Source of the DNA: Fidelibacterota bacterium
GTDB taxonomy: Bacteria; Fidelibacterota; UBA2242
Assembly: GCA_003527965.1 (NCBI GenBank)
Contig: DPVY01000179.1
Coordinates: 1-6,682, forward strand
Direction: 5' to 3'
Length of the DNA stretch: 6,682 bases
Both the position numbers and the translations under genes were made by a program. Positions 1 to 6,682 of the stretch are shown here, in pieces (position 1 is the stretch's first letter; every line of letters begins with the position of its first letter). Under the pieces are notes generated by a model, which was not told where the DNA came from, did no database searches, and saw only the letters and a list, made by a program, of their open reading frames with translations.

Positions 1-466
1 TCATGATCGGATTGGTTTTCCAGGGTATCTGGTAAAAATGACCGTCAACCGCCCGAAAGGTTTCCAGTAAATCCGCCGGGACACGCCCGGAGATATAGTC
101 TACAAAATCAGGAAATTGATCGAGACTGACCAGCCCCCCGGAAGCGATGAAATCGTCCATGGCACCGGGCCACATATTGGAACAAACATCGGGGGTTGTT
201 CCGGCGGCAATCGCCGCCAGCAACACCTCCTCTGATGATTGACTGGCTGGTATAGGTTGCAGTTTAACTTTGATACTATCATGTGTGGCATTCCATTCAT
301 CCACGAGATACTGCGCCAGATCGATTTCTTGCTGGTTGGAGGCACACCAATAAGTTATTTGGATTTCAGAATTCTGTTGCGGCTTATCATTCCGATTCCT
401 ATCACACCATTGAAATGCACACAATGCGACAAGTAAACCAATAATGTAAAGATGATTATTTTTCAT
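1..466 (-). CDS. ABC transporter sugar-binding protein, family 1 (partial, N-terminal 155 residues)
   Basis: This reading frame is open from an ATG at 466 to the window edge, so the stop codon and most of the protein are missing. Residues 1-21 form an export signal with a hydrophobic core (IIGLLVALCAF). Cys16 and Cys21 are both candidate lipidation sites, but neither has a textbook lipobox; Cys21 followed by DRNRND is the more natural mature start. After a polar linker, residues 36-155 match the first lobe of family 1 extracellular solute-binding proteins (MalE/UgpB type): ITYWCAS opening strand, LVDEWNATH helix, the LLAAIAAGTTPDV motif, GGLVSLDQF, and GHFYQIPW. Such proteins capture sugars or oligosaccharides and deliver them to an ABC permease. 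The gene starts 25 bp after the lipoprotein stop, in the same direction, so it is probably co-transcribed. No clear Shine-Dalgarno precedes the ATG. Family assignment is secure; the ligand is unknown. Permease genes are expected beyond position 1. Confidence 0.9.
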   Translation of the reverse strand, partial: MKNNHLYIIGLLVALCAFQWCDRNRNDKPQQNSEIQITYWCASNQQEIDLAQYLVDEWNATHDSIKVKLQPIPASQSSEEVLLAAIAAGTTPDVCSNMWPGAMDDFIASGGLVSLDQFPDFVDYISGRVPADLLETFRAVDGHFYQIPWKTNPIM

Positions 467-491
467 TAACTAAAAGTTCTACCAATCTTTC

Positions 492-3008
492 TTAAAATTC
501 AAGTGCCAGATTACATTCGGCTGCGCGATGAACAAACTTTATTTGAATTTCTTTATAATTATCGTGATCATTAGCTATCCAATCTAGATATTCCTCTCCA
601 TCCAGTGTAATTCGCTTAGGTATTGACAGTGAAATAACAACTGTGTTATTGGAATGCCCGGGAAATGCCTTGAGTGAGAGGATCAATTGTTTTTTATCAT
701 ACAGACATGATTTCAAAATCGCATTGGTATTGTGTAAATACGGATACTTTGGTTTACCCAGATCAATATCAATCTCCTTTATGTCTGGGATGTTCTCCGG
801 GAAGACTGCAGAAGCAACATTTTTATCATCATATGAAATATTCTTAATTGCGTTTCCTTTACCTTTAATACTAATCAGCAACGGCTTGCCGTCGACATAC
901 AAAGTAAATTTACACTCCTTCTGATCTTCTTCCAGAAACGGATTCAGCGCGATATTCCATTCATTTTCTACCACACCATAAAGTTGATACAGGCAATTGA
1001 TATACCAGGCGCCCGCCCAGAGAAATTGCGGTTTATCAACGGAGCCGTATTCGGACGGATCGTCTTTGTTGGCATTGCGGACTTCATAATACGCCGGTTG
1101 TCCGTTGGGGCCTTCCATGATTCCGTGTAAGGACATAGTATTATCGATAAACTTCGCTGCGGCTGTTTTATCGCCATTGGCAATTAGCGCCAGCGCATAC
1201 CAGGCGTTCCCCTGGGGCCAGATACCGCCATTGAAATAGAAATATTTCGCACCGGCTTCGTTGCCGACAAACTTCATAAAATCACCCCATTGCTCGAAAT
1301 CCATGGGAAAGGCATTGTAAATCCCAACGTTCTCGTCAACCATTTTTTCAGTAGCAGTTTGCACCAGCAAATTCCGTTTATCGTTATCCAGCAAACCATA
1401 ATGAGCCGCCAGCAGTGAACCGATATAGTAATGTTCATCCAGCGAACCGTCATTGTGATAATTCACAAGATATTTCATATCGTCATTCCACAATTTCTCA
1501 ATTAGAGCAGATTGCATATCTTCCGCCAGAGACGCATACCCTTGAACCCGGTCGAGATTCTTTTCCAGCGCTGTTGAGAGATAGATGTAATCCCGCAAGG
1601 TTTTAATCGCCAGAATCGTCATGTAGCTGCGTGGACCGTAGTTATGCCCGATATCCCACCAGTCCGGTCGATAGGACCACATCAGATTATCATCCTCCAA
1701 CGTCAATAGCGATCGCTCCAGACTCTTACTGATAAAGGGATACAATTTCTCAACAAATTTCCGGTCTCCGGAATGACGCAGATATTTTGCCGTCACCTGC
1801 ACCAGCCAGAAATTGTTCCAGTTATCGGAACTGGCATATTCCGTCACATATTTCCCGTCTTTCCAGTAATAAGCATGAGGAATAATGTTATCTGTATCAG
1901 CATGTCGAATGATATAATCCAGATCCCGTTTTACTCGTTCAAGATCGAAATTCACCGCTGCCAGATCTGTCACCAGTACATCATGGGTGAAGTAAAAATT
2001 ATACTCCGCCGGACAGGGCATCGGTACGATCTCACCATCTAGATAATGGGCATTGGCTGCCATGACCGCCTTTGCATAAGCAATCGAGTGATCGGTCTTC
2101 GGACAACCGGTTTTCATAATGCTGTGAGTATAGGCTTTGTCAATCACATATTTTTCATAATTGCTTATTTCTGTCTGGTAACTATTTTTCAAATATAAAA
2201 CCAACGACCGGCTTTCGTTACCCTTTGAGGAACCAATAATTTGGACAATGTTCATTGCTTCACCCGGCTTCAACTGTTTCTGATAAATGAACTGTGAAAC
2301 CGGTTTTGCCTTTGCAATCTCTTTACTCACATCTTTTCTTTTTGGTGTGTTCAAATAATCAATTCGACTGTTACAATAAATCGGCTGATCCCCGGCATTG
2401 GTAATAAAAACATCCGCGAAATCGGCATCGGGATCATCAAAATGGGTATAAATTGTTGAACTATCCTTGTCGGTCCAGGCCTGCTCAATCGGACGAAATG
2501 TATGACAGGTCCTGATGGATGTCCACCAACGCGAGTCAAACTCATACTCTTCGGTTTTATCACTCGTATTCGTGATTTGAATGTTCAAAACCATCGCGGG
2601 CTTATTTTTACAAAATCGATAACTGCTCATCAGGGAATAGCCATTTTCTGCGCGGTTAAATCTCACCGAATAGGGTGTCAATTCAAATTCCGAAGCATCC
2701 CGGCCAATGCTGACCAACGGACGATCGCCGATTTTCAAATTCCATTCCATCACAAATGAAGTATCGCGGTTCCAATAATCGTTACTATGATCAATGCTGT
2801 TCGCCACCGGATAGAAAAAACTGATCCGCTGCGGAATCATATAACTGTGATGAAATTCCACACCGACATAGGGTCCACCCACTTCTATCTGCGCTTTGCC
2901 GGAAAAGGATAAGGCTAAATTCTTCGATTCATCCTGTCGCACCGTCTGTGTACAGCCGCCCAGAACAACCAGTAAAATTAATCCGTATAATCGACCTTTT
3001 TTATTCAT
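492..3008 (-). CDS. Six-hairpin glycoside hydrolase/phosphorylase-like lipoprotein (838 aa)
   Basis: The 838-residue protein starts with a lipoprotein signal: MNKKGRLYG, a hydrophobic core, then the lipobox LGGC with Cys19 as the acylated residue. The remainder has a three-part layout. Residues about 30-290 look like a beta-sandwich (many short strands, LNIQITNTSDKTEEYEF). Residues about 305-685 are helix-rich and resemble an (alpha/alpha)6 barrel, with YFTHDVLVTDLAAV, SSDNWNNFWLV, YRPDWWDIGHNYGPRSY, FNGGIWPQGNAWYALALI and QFLWAGAWY. Residues about 690-838 form a second beta domain introduced by WNIALNPFL. This arrangement is known from GH94, GH65, bacterial GH15 and related glycogen-debranching-type enzymes. 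Asp449 and Asp452 in PDWWD are my candidate acids, by analogy with the GDWND motif of GH94; this is inference. It should act on oligosaccharides at a membrane surface, between the secreted protein upstream and the sugar-binding protein downstream. The start is 14 bp after the upstream stop. The reading frame is intact. Exact family and substrate are unresolved. Confidence 0.8.
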   Translation of the reverse strand: MNKKGRLYGLILLVVLGGCTQTVRQDESKNLALSFSGKAQIEVGGPYVGVEFHHSYMIPQRISFFYPVANSIDHSNDYWNRDTSFVMEWNLKIGDRPLVSIGRDASEFELTPYSVRFNRAENGYSLMSSYRFCKNKPAMVLNIQITNTSDKTEEYEFDSRWWTSIRTCHTFRPIEQAWTDKDSSTIYTHFDDPDADFADVFITNAGDQPIYCNSRIDYLNTPKRKDVSKEIAKAKPVSQFIYQKQLKPGEAMNIVQIIGSSKGNESRSLVLYLKNSYQTEISNYEKYVIDKAYTHSIMKTGCPKTDHSIAYAKAVMAANAHYLDGEIVPMPCPAEYNFYFTHDVLVTDLAAVNFDLERVKRDLDYIIRHADTDNIIPHAYYWKDGKYVTEYASSDNWNNFWLVQVTAKYLRHSGDRKFVEKLYPFISKSLERSLLTLEDDNLMWSYRPDWWDIGHNYGPRSYMTILAIKTLRDYIYLSTALEKNLDRVQGYASLAEDMQSALIEKLWNDDMKYLVNYHNDGSLDEHYYIGSLLAAHYGLLDNDKRNLLVQTATEKMVDENVGIYNAFPMDFEQWGDFMKFVGNEAGAKYFYFNGGIWPQGNAWYALALIANGDKTAAAKFIDNTMSLHGIMEGPNGQPAYYEVRNANKDDPSEYGSVDKPQFLWAGAWYINCLYQLYGVVENEWNIALNPFLEEDQKECKFTLYVDGKPLLISIKGKGNAIKNISYDDKNVASAVFPENIPDIKEIDIDLGKPKYPYLHNTNAILKSCLYDKKQLILSLKAFPGHSNNTVVISLSIPKRITLDGEEYLDWIANDHDNYKEIQIKFVHRAAECNLALEF

Positions 3009-3022
3009 TCCAAATCAATACT

Positions 3023-6000
3023 CTACTTCAATTTCACACACTTTTTCACCGATGTGAATCCCTCGGTTTGAATGCGATAAAAATAAATACCGGAACTGAC
3101 ATTCTGCGCATTCCAAGTTACGATATACTCTCCAGCCTGCTTCTTCTCATCAACCAATGTTTGGATCAATCGCCCGGTCAGATCGAAGATTTGTAATTTG
3201 ACATTTCCGCCCACCGGCAATTGATAACGGACTGTTGTTACCGGATTAAACGGATTCGGATAGTTTTGGGATAATGAAAATTGTTCAGGAATAATTTGTA
3301 TTTCAGAATGGATGGCGCTGGTCTCGCCATAAAGTTGCTCAATTTCCTCGACGGATAACGCATAATCATAAATGCGAACGTCATCGATGACGCCCTTGAA
3401 ATTGGCTTGATTGTCACCGGGTATAGTCTGTCCGATCATCAGGTCAATTGTCGTTGTCAGAATTTTCCCGGAAAATGTCGTGTAATTATTAATTGCGCCA
3501 TTGACATATATTTCAAAGTTACTACCGTCATATAGACCGACGACGTGATACCATTGATTGGTCGTAACTTTTTCCTGCGAATCGAGATCTTTGACGCCGG
3601 CTGTCGTCTTAACCGTCCAGCGGATTTTTTTCTCTGGAATAATGGAAACCTTCCAGCGATTTTCCCAGTTGCCGTGTGAAATCGGATAGGATTCGCGACT
3701 ACTGTACAATTCCGCCGCATTCATCCAGAAACTGACTGTAATCGCATCGGTAAAATTCAGACTTGCACTGTTCGGCACCCGGATATTGTCACTGGTCCCG
3801 TTAAAATAATAAGCGCTGTTCAGATCACCAAAGCGATTTGTTGTCAGGTCGGCGCCGTTAACAGTACCGTTGTTATTCATTCCACTGTAATCATTTGCGT
3901 TTCCGCTAAATGGATAAAATGCTACCGGATCACCGGTTTGTGAACCAGTGGAATCCCGCACGACAATTCCAATACTGTCCGTATCTTCACCGCCGCGGTT
4001 ATCATTGATGGTACATTTGATAAAATAATAACCAACCGAATCCGGCGCGATCCACGAAACGGTTGAATCACTGCCAATCAACAGTCCATAGTCAGCAGAC
4101 CAGAAATATTCCAGCATATCGCCGTCCGGATCGCCGGCAATGCAGCTGATGGTCGTCGTATCGCCCATATCGATTTTTCCGGCAGAAGCGATTAAATCCT
4201 CAATCACCGGTGCATGGTTAATGCTTTCTACCACAGTGATTCGAATGCTGTCGGAAACCGGTAGCGCGATTCCGTCTGTCACAGAACATTGAATGGTAAA
4301 AACGGAATCTACAGCTGGTGCCGACCAGAATAAAACCGAAGAATCGCAATCCACCGCTTCGCCATTTATAGCCCATTCGTAAGATAATGGATCGAGATCC
4401 CGATCAAAAGCCGTACAATATATATTAATCAATTGATTAAATAATACAGTCGCCGAATCGGTTGCCAGCGCCTTAATACGAGGTTTATGATTGGACACTT
4501 GTTCACCGGAGTTATAATCCACAACTATACCATTGACCAGCATTTTTTCTTCTTCATGGGTGATAGTACCACCTGCGGGAACCAGCACAAGCAGCAGGGC
4601 TTCATCGGCAGGAATCGTAATCAAGGTTTGAGCGGATGCGCTTTGAGCAAAAAATCTATTTGTAACAGCATCATAGAGGTCAACTATTTCAGTACCGACA
4701 TCAATCGTAACGGTTTTGGCTTCAGTATAGGAATTATAAAACAGGTAACTTGGATAGGCATTATCCTGAAAATAATCGGTTTTGCAGACATCCAATTTTA
4801 AAATTCCGGTGACTTCCGTTGTATCTATAATTCCGCCGAAAATACCAACGTGAGAAGAACCATAAAGAGCAAAATTGGTCTTTCCCCAATTCCCGGCGAT
4901 AGCATCGCCTGTAGCAAAAGGGCTGACTTGCCAGTTCGGTTCAAATTCCCTCATCGACTCATGGGCAATATATCCTTGAGGATCATATACCTGCGCCCAG
5001 GCTTTACCGTCCTGAAGGCTGTCGGGTAAGAATGGCGAATAGAACAAGCGTGAAGCATTAGCCATGTTCAACACCCATTTCCCAATCGCCCGGGCATACC
5101 GATCATCGTAGCGAACCATCGGCACCAGCGCGCCCGCCATTTCAAAACCGTTCATGGCAAAGGCATAGCCTTCATATCTAGCTTTATACTCGTCATATTT
5201 TTCTTCTCCGACCAGACCATAACAGTCATAACCGCCCCAGCTTCTTAAGCAAACGCCCCATTCACGGACATTACCTTCGGGATCGAAACACCAGTTCAGC
5301 ATTTTCTCAACATCATAGGTGGTTCCAATCTCCGCATTCATTCTGGCTGCTGTGTAAACTCCGTAGGGTAGCTGTAATTCGTAGGAAGCGTTCGTCGAAA
5401 AACCGCTCAGAAATTCCAATGCCCATTCAGCGCCCTTGCGATAGCGGGGATCACCGGTCTCAACAAACGCATTGTATAATATCCAGGCAATAGACCCGGC
5501 GGATTCAGGTTCCCTAACACCGGATGTATAAGGTGTCATGGTTGACAGATACCAGCCGCGGTAATTCATATAGGGCTGGGTCCAGGGGGTTGCGCTTCCA
5601 TTCATTGCAATTACAGCATCCAGCCACCTGTCCGCAACAGAAGTAAATTGATAATCAAAATCACCGGTTTCAGGATAGAGATCATACAATTGATAAAAAA
5701 ACACATTGGGCATCATGGCGTACCACCAGTCGTCGCCGCTTTGAGCGGTGGGTCCGTTTAAGTACACATTTTCAGACGGTCGTCGGTTAAACCACTCCTC
5801 ACACCCTAATACCCAATTGAAGTCGTTCTGATCACTTTTATCGACACCAACAAGGGAAGCGCCTATAACTGCCGGTAATACATTAATCGCTTCTGCATTG
5901 GACGGAGATGGTGTTCCCACTACCGTATGCAGACCGAAGCTGTTATGATTGGGATAATTGGTCGTACTATTGTTAATCCAGACCAGCGGCAGATAGTCAC

Positions 6001-6244
6001 CGGTTCGATTCAGATCAAATACCAGGCTGTCATATCCCAGAGCAACTTGTTTCCAATCGCGCATCTGGTAAGGCTGTGGCAGGTTGGGTATCATTTCGAC
6101 GCGGTTGATATTGATTTGCTGGGGATAAACGTTCGATATTAAAATGAAAAACAAAATGATGTTTATATAACTGTTCTTAAAGTTAGTATAGATATTATAA
6201 CATAAAATACTCTTTCTTATTGGAGCTCTTTCTGTATTGATCAT
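3023..6244 (-). CDS. T9SS-secreted multidomain protein: putative glycan-active domain, two Ig-like repeats, LamG, sorting domain (1073 aa)
   Basis: Residues 1-42 are an export signal with an unusually long polar N-region before the hydrophobic core INIILFFILISNVY; no other in-frame start precedes that core, so the ATG at 6244 is kept. Residues about 50-480 are rich in Trp, Tyr and acidic residues and look mostly helical (SGDDWWYAMMPNVFFYQLYDL, GVREPESAGSIAWILYNAF, WGGYDCYGLVGE), resembling (alpha/alpha) barrels of glycan hydrolases or lyases, but I recognise no named family. Residues about 480-575 look like a beta domain ending ADEALLLVLVPAG. Two Ig/PKD-like repeats (587-672, 677-764), a LamG/concanavalin-like domain (773-973) and a type A T9SS sorting domain (992-1073) follow. 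The protein should be exported, cross the outer membrane by T9SS and be anchored or released. The gene begins 28 bp after the PorV-like gene and ends 14 bp before the lipoprotein gene. Secretion and accessory modules are secure; enzymatic activity is inferred. A non-catalytic glycan-binding role is possible. Confidence 0.85.
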   Translation of the reverse strand: MINTERAPIRKSILCYNIYTNFKNSYINIILFFILISNVYPQQININRVEMIPNLPQPYQMRDWKQVALGYDSLVFDLNRTGDYLPLVWINNSTTNYPNHNSFGLHTVVGTPSPSNAEAINVLPAVIGASLVGVDKSDQNDFNWVLGCEEWFNRRPSENVYLNGPTAQSGDDWWYAMMPNVFFYQLYDLYPETGDFDYQFTSVADRWLDAVIAMNGSATPWTQPYMNYRGWYLSTMTPYTSGVREPESAGSIAWILYNAFVETGDPRYRKGAEWALEFLSGFSTNASYELQLPYGVYTAARMNAEIGTTYDVEKMLNWCFDPEGNVREWGVCLRSWGGYDCYGLVGEEKYDEYKARYEGYAFAMNGFEMAGALVPMVRYDDRYARAIGKWVLNMANASRLFYSPFLPDSLQDGKAWAQVYDPQGYIAHESMREFEPNWQVSPFATGDAIAGNWGKTNFALYGSSHVGIFGGIIDTTEVTGILKLDVCKTDYFQDNAYPSYLFYNSYTEAKTVTIDVGTEIVDLYDAVTNRFFAQSASAQTLITIPADEALLLVLVPAGGTITHEEEKMLVNGIVVDYNSGEQVSNHKPRIKALATDSATVLFNQLINIYCTAFDRDLDPLSYEWAINGEAVDCDSSVLFWSAPAVDSVFTIQCSVTDGIALPVSDSIRITVVESINHAPVIEDLIASAGKIDMGDTTTISCIAGDPDGDMLEYFWSADYGLLIGSDSTVSWIAPDSVGYYFIKCTINDNRGGEDTDSIGIVVRDSTGSQTGDPVAFYPFSGNANDYSGMNNNGTVNGADLTTNRFGDLNSAYYFNGTSDNIRVPNSASLNFTDAITVSFWMNAAELYSSRESYPISHGNWENRWKVSIIPEKKIRWTVKTTAGVKDLDSQEKVTTNQWYHVVGLYDGSNFEIYVNGAINNYTTFSGKILTTTIDLMIGQTIPGDNQANFKGVIDDVRIYDYALSVEEIEQLYGETSAIHSEIQIIPEQFSLSQNYPNPFNPVTTVRYQLPVGGNVKLQIFDLTGRLIQTLVDEKKQAGEYIVTWNAQNVSSGIYFYRIQTEGFTSVKKCVKLK
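3026..3271 (-). other. T9SS type A C-terminal sorting domain (residues 992-1073 of the 1073-aa protein)
   Basis: The last 82 residues contain the hallmarks of the type A sorting domain: SQNYPNPFNP, then TTVRYQLP, VKLQIFDLTGRLI, AGEYIVTWNAQNVSSGIYF and a basic end (KKCVKLK). Domains of this type direct proteins through the type IX secretion system and are usually cut off at the cell surface. The NPFNP version is more typical of non-Bacteroidota FCB lineages. Confidence 0.95.
3326..3928 (-). other. LamG/concanavalin A-like jelly-roll domain (residues 773-973 of the 1073-aa protein)
   Basis: The segment opens with DPVAFYPFSGNANDYSG and NNGTVNGA, followed by YYFNGTSDNIRVPNSASLN, ITVSFWMNA, NQWYHVVGLYDGSNFEIYVNG and GVIDDVRIYDYALS. 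These are the standard landmarks of the bacterial LamG-like fold found in secreted enzymes and adhesins, often with a carbohydrate-binding role. Binding specificity cannot be read from the sequence. Confidence 0.92.
3953..4486 (-). other. Two tandem Ig/PKD-like repeats (residues 587-672 and 677-764 of the 1073-aa protein)
   Basis: Two modules of about 87 residues follow the same plan. Each opens with H-[KA]-P-x-I, has an INIYC or TISC strand, an acidic DxDxD loop (D614/D616/D618; D705/D707/D709), an aromatic strand (YEWAI; YFWSA), a FWSAP or SWIAP motif, then QCSVTD or KCTIND, and ends in DSIRITVV or DSIGIVV. Each carries two Cys in positions suiting an intradomain disulfide. They probably act as spacers between the N-terminal domain and LamG, and the acidic loop may bind calcium. 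Confidence 0.85.
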
Positions 6245-6272
6245 ATTGTATTGAATAATGATATGAACTGTT

Positions 6273-6682
6273 TTAAAAACTTAATTCAAAGCCAAAACTA
6301 TGTAAATATCCAAGTTGATTATAATCTCTGAAGCCGTAATCGAAGTTAGATGTCAGGTAAGAAGAAAGCGGCAATTTCAACCCTAAACCCGCCCCAAATG
6401 AAATATCTTCATCTTTTAGGAACATTCGCTCTGCTCCACAGCGCAATGCAATAAACTTGTTAATTATTATCTCCGTGCCAAAATCGAGGCTTTCATAATT
6501 ATTGCTCGGATGTCTGGCGTCTACTTCTACAACCCATTTCAGACGCGAAGAATTTATTAAATCTGTGCTGATACCAATTTTGAAAATCAATGGCAGTCCC
6601 CAGCCATCTGTTACATAACCCGAAATTATACTTTCATTATTACCGTCCATATCTTCATTAGGATCATGGTAATGGTATAAAT
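6273..6682 (-). CDS. PorV/PorQ-family outer membrane protein (partial, C-terminal 135 residues)
   Basis: The frame is open from the window edge (reading LYHYHDPNED before the first internal Met at 6650) to a TAA at 6273-6275, so only the C-terminal part is present and the Met at 6650 need not be the start. The fragment has the alternating pattern of outer-membrane beta strands and typical landmarks of the PorV/PorQ (UPF0164-like) family: GWGLPLIFKIGIS, VEVDARHPSNNYESLDFGTE, ALRCGAERMF, SFGAGLGLKL, FDYGFRDYNQLGYLHSFG, and a terminal aromatic residue (FELSF). In the well-studied Porphyromonas system PorV is a shuttle that carries T9SS cargo to the sortase on the cell surface; many FCB genomes hold several paralogues of unclear role. 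The next gene, 28 bp downstream, encodes a T9SS cargo protein, which fits a role in export or surface display. Upstream parts of the gene and any promoter lie outside the window. Confidence 0.8.
   Translation of the reverse strand, partial: LYHYHDPNEDMDGNNESIISGYVTDGWGLPLIFKIGISTDLINSSRLKWVVEVDARHPSNNYESLDFGTEIIINKFIALRCGAERMFLKDEDISFGAGLGLKLPLSSYLTSNFDYGFRDYNQLGYLHSFGFELSF

Noticed and set aside
100..345. Minus-strand 81-codon frame starting MPPTSKKSIW.
   Set aside because: It is a shifted frame of the sugar-binding protein gene, whose own frame gives a clear family match over 1-466.
239..436. Plus-strand 65-codon frame opposite the sugar-binding protein gene.
   Set aside because: It is antisense to a convincing coding region and its product has no recognisable features.
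3457..3720. Minus-strand 87-codon Arg-rich frame.
   Set aside because: It is a shifted frame within the LamG-coding segment; its Arg and Lys richness is what a frame shift in this sequence would give.
4425..4440. Perfect 16-bp AT-rich palindrome (TTAATCAATTGATTAA), a possible operator.
   Set aside because: It lies deep inside the coding region and is explained by the codons for FNQLIN in an AT-rich stretch; there is no gene start nearby and no second copy was seen.
4487..4801. Plus-strand 104-codon frame, the longest frame opposite the genes.
   Set aside because: It is antisense to the continuous coding region of the 1073-residue protein, has low-complexity composition and no domain pattern.
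6245..6272. The gap between the PorV-like gene and the 1073-residue gene as a promoter or terminator.
   Set aside because: Only 28 bp with no inverted repeat, T-run or promoter-like pair of boxes; read as a simple intergenic spacer.

Overview
The window looks like one minus-strand gene cluster for handling a carbohydrate outside the cell. It comes from a bacterium of the Fibrobacteres-Chlorobi-Bacteroidetes (FCB) superphylum or a nearby candidate phylum. The evidence is a type IX secretion (T9SS) C-terminal sorting domain of the NYPNPFNP type, a PorV/PorQ-family outer-membrane protein, and gene starts that are AT-rich with no good Shine-Dalgarno sequence. The NPFNP form is common in Ignavibacteria, Calditrichaeota, KSB1 and Marinimicrobia-like lineages. 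The exact phylum cannot be read from this window.

All four genes run right to left and are nearly contiguous. (1) 6682-6273 is the C-terminal end of a PorV/PorQ-family protein, cut by the window edge. (2) 6244-3023 is a 1073-residue exported multidomain protein: signal peptide, a large unassigned helical domain that resembles glycan-active alpha/alpha barrels, a beta segment, two Ig/PKD-like repeats, a LamG-type jelly roll and a T9SS type A sorting domain. (3) 3008-492 is an 838-residue lipoprotein with the layout of six-hairpin glycoside hydrolases or phosphorylases. (4) 466-1 is the N-terminal 155 residues of a family 1 ABC sugar-binding protein, cut by the other window edge. The gaps are 28, 14 and 25 bp. 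No terminator or promoter is evident in them, so a single transcript is likely.

Inferred working model: the T9SS cargo acts on a polysaccharide at or beyond the cell surface, held there by its LamG and Ig modules. The lipoprotein trims the released oligosaccharides, and the binding protein passes products to an ABC importer whose permease genes would lie beyond position 1. No SusC/SusD pair is in the window, and the substrate cannot be named from sequence alone. The main novelty candidate is the unassigned N-terminal domain (about residues 50-480) of the 1073-residue protein. No RNA gene, mobile element, CRISPR array or gene-free stretch over 300 bases was seen.
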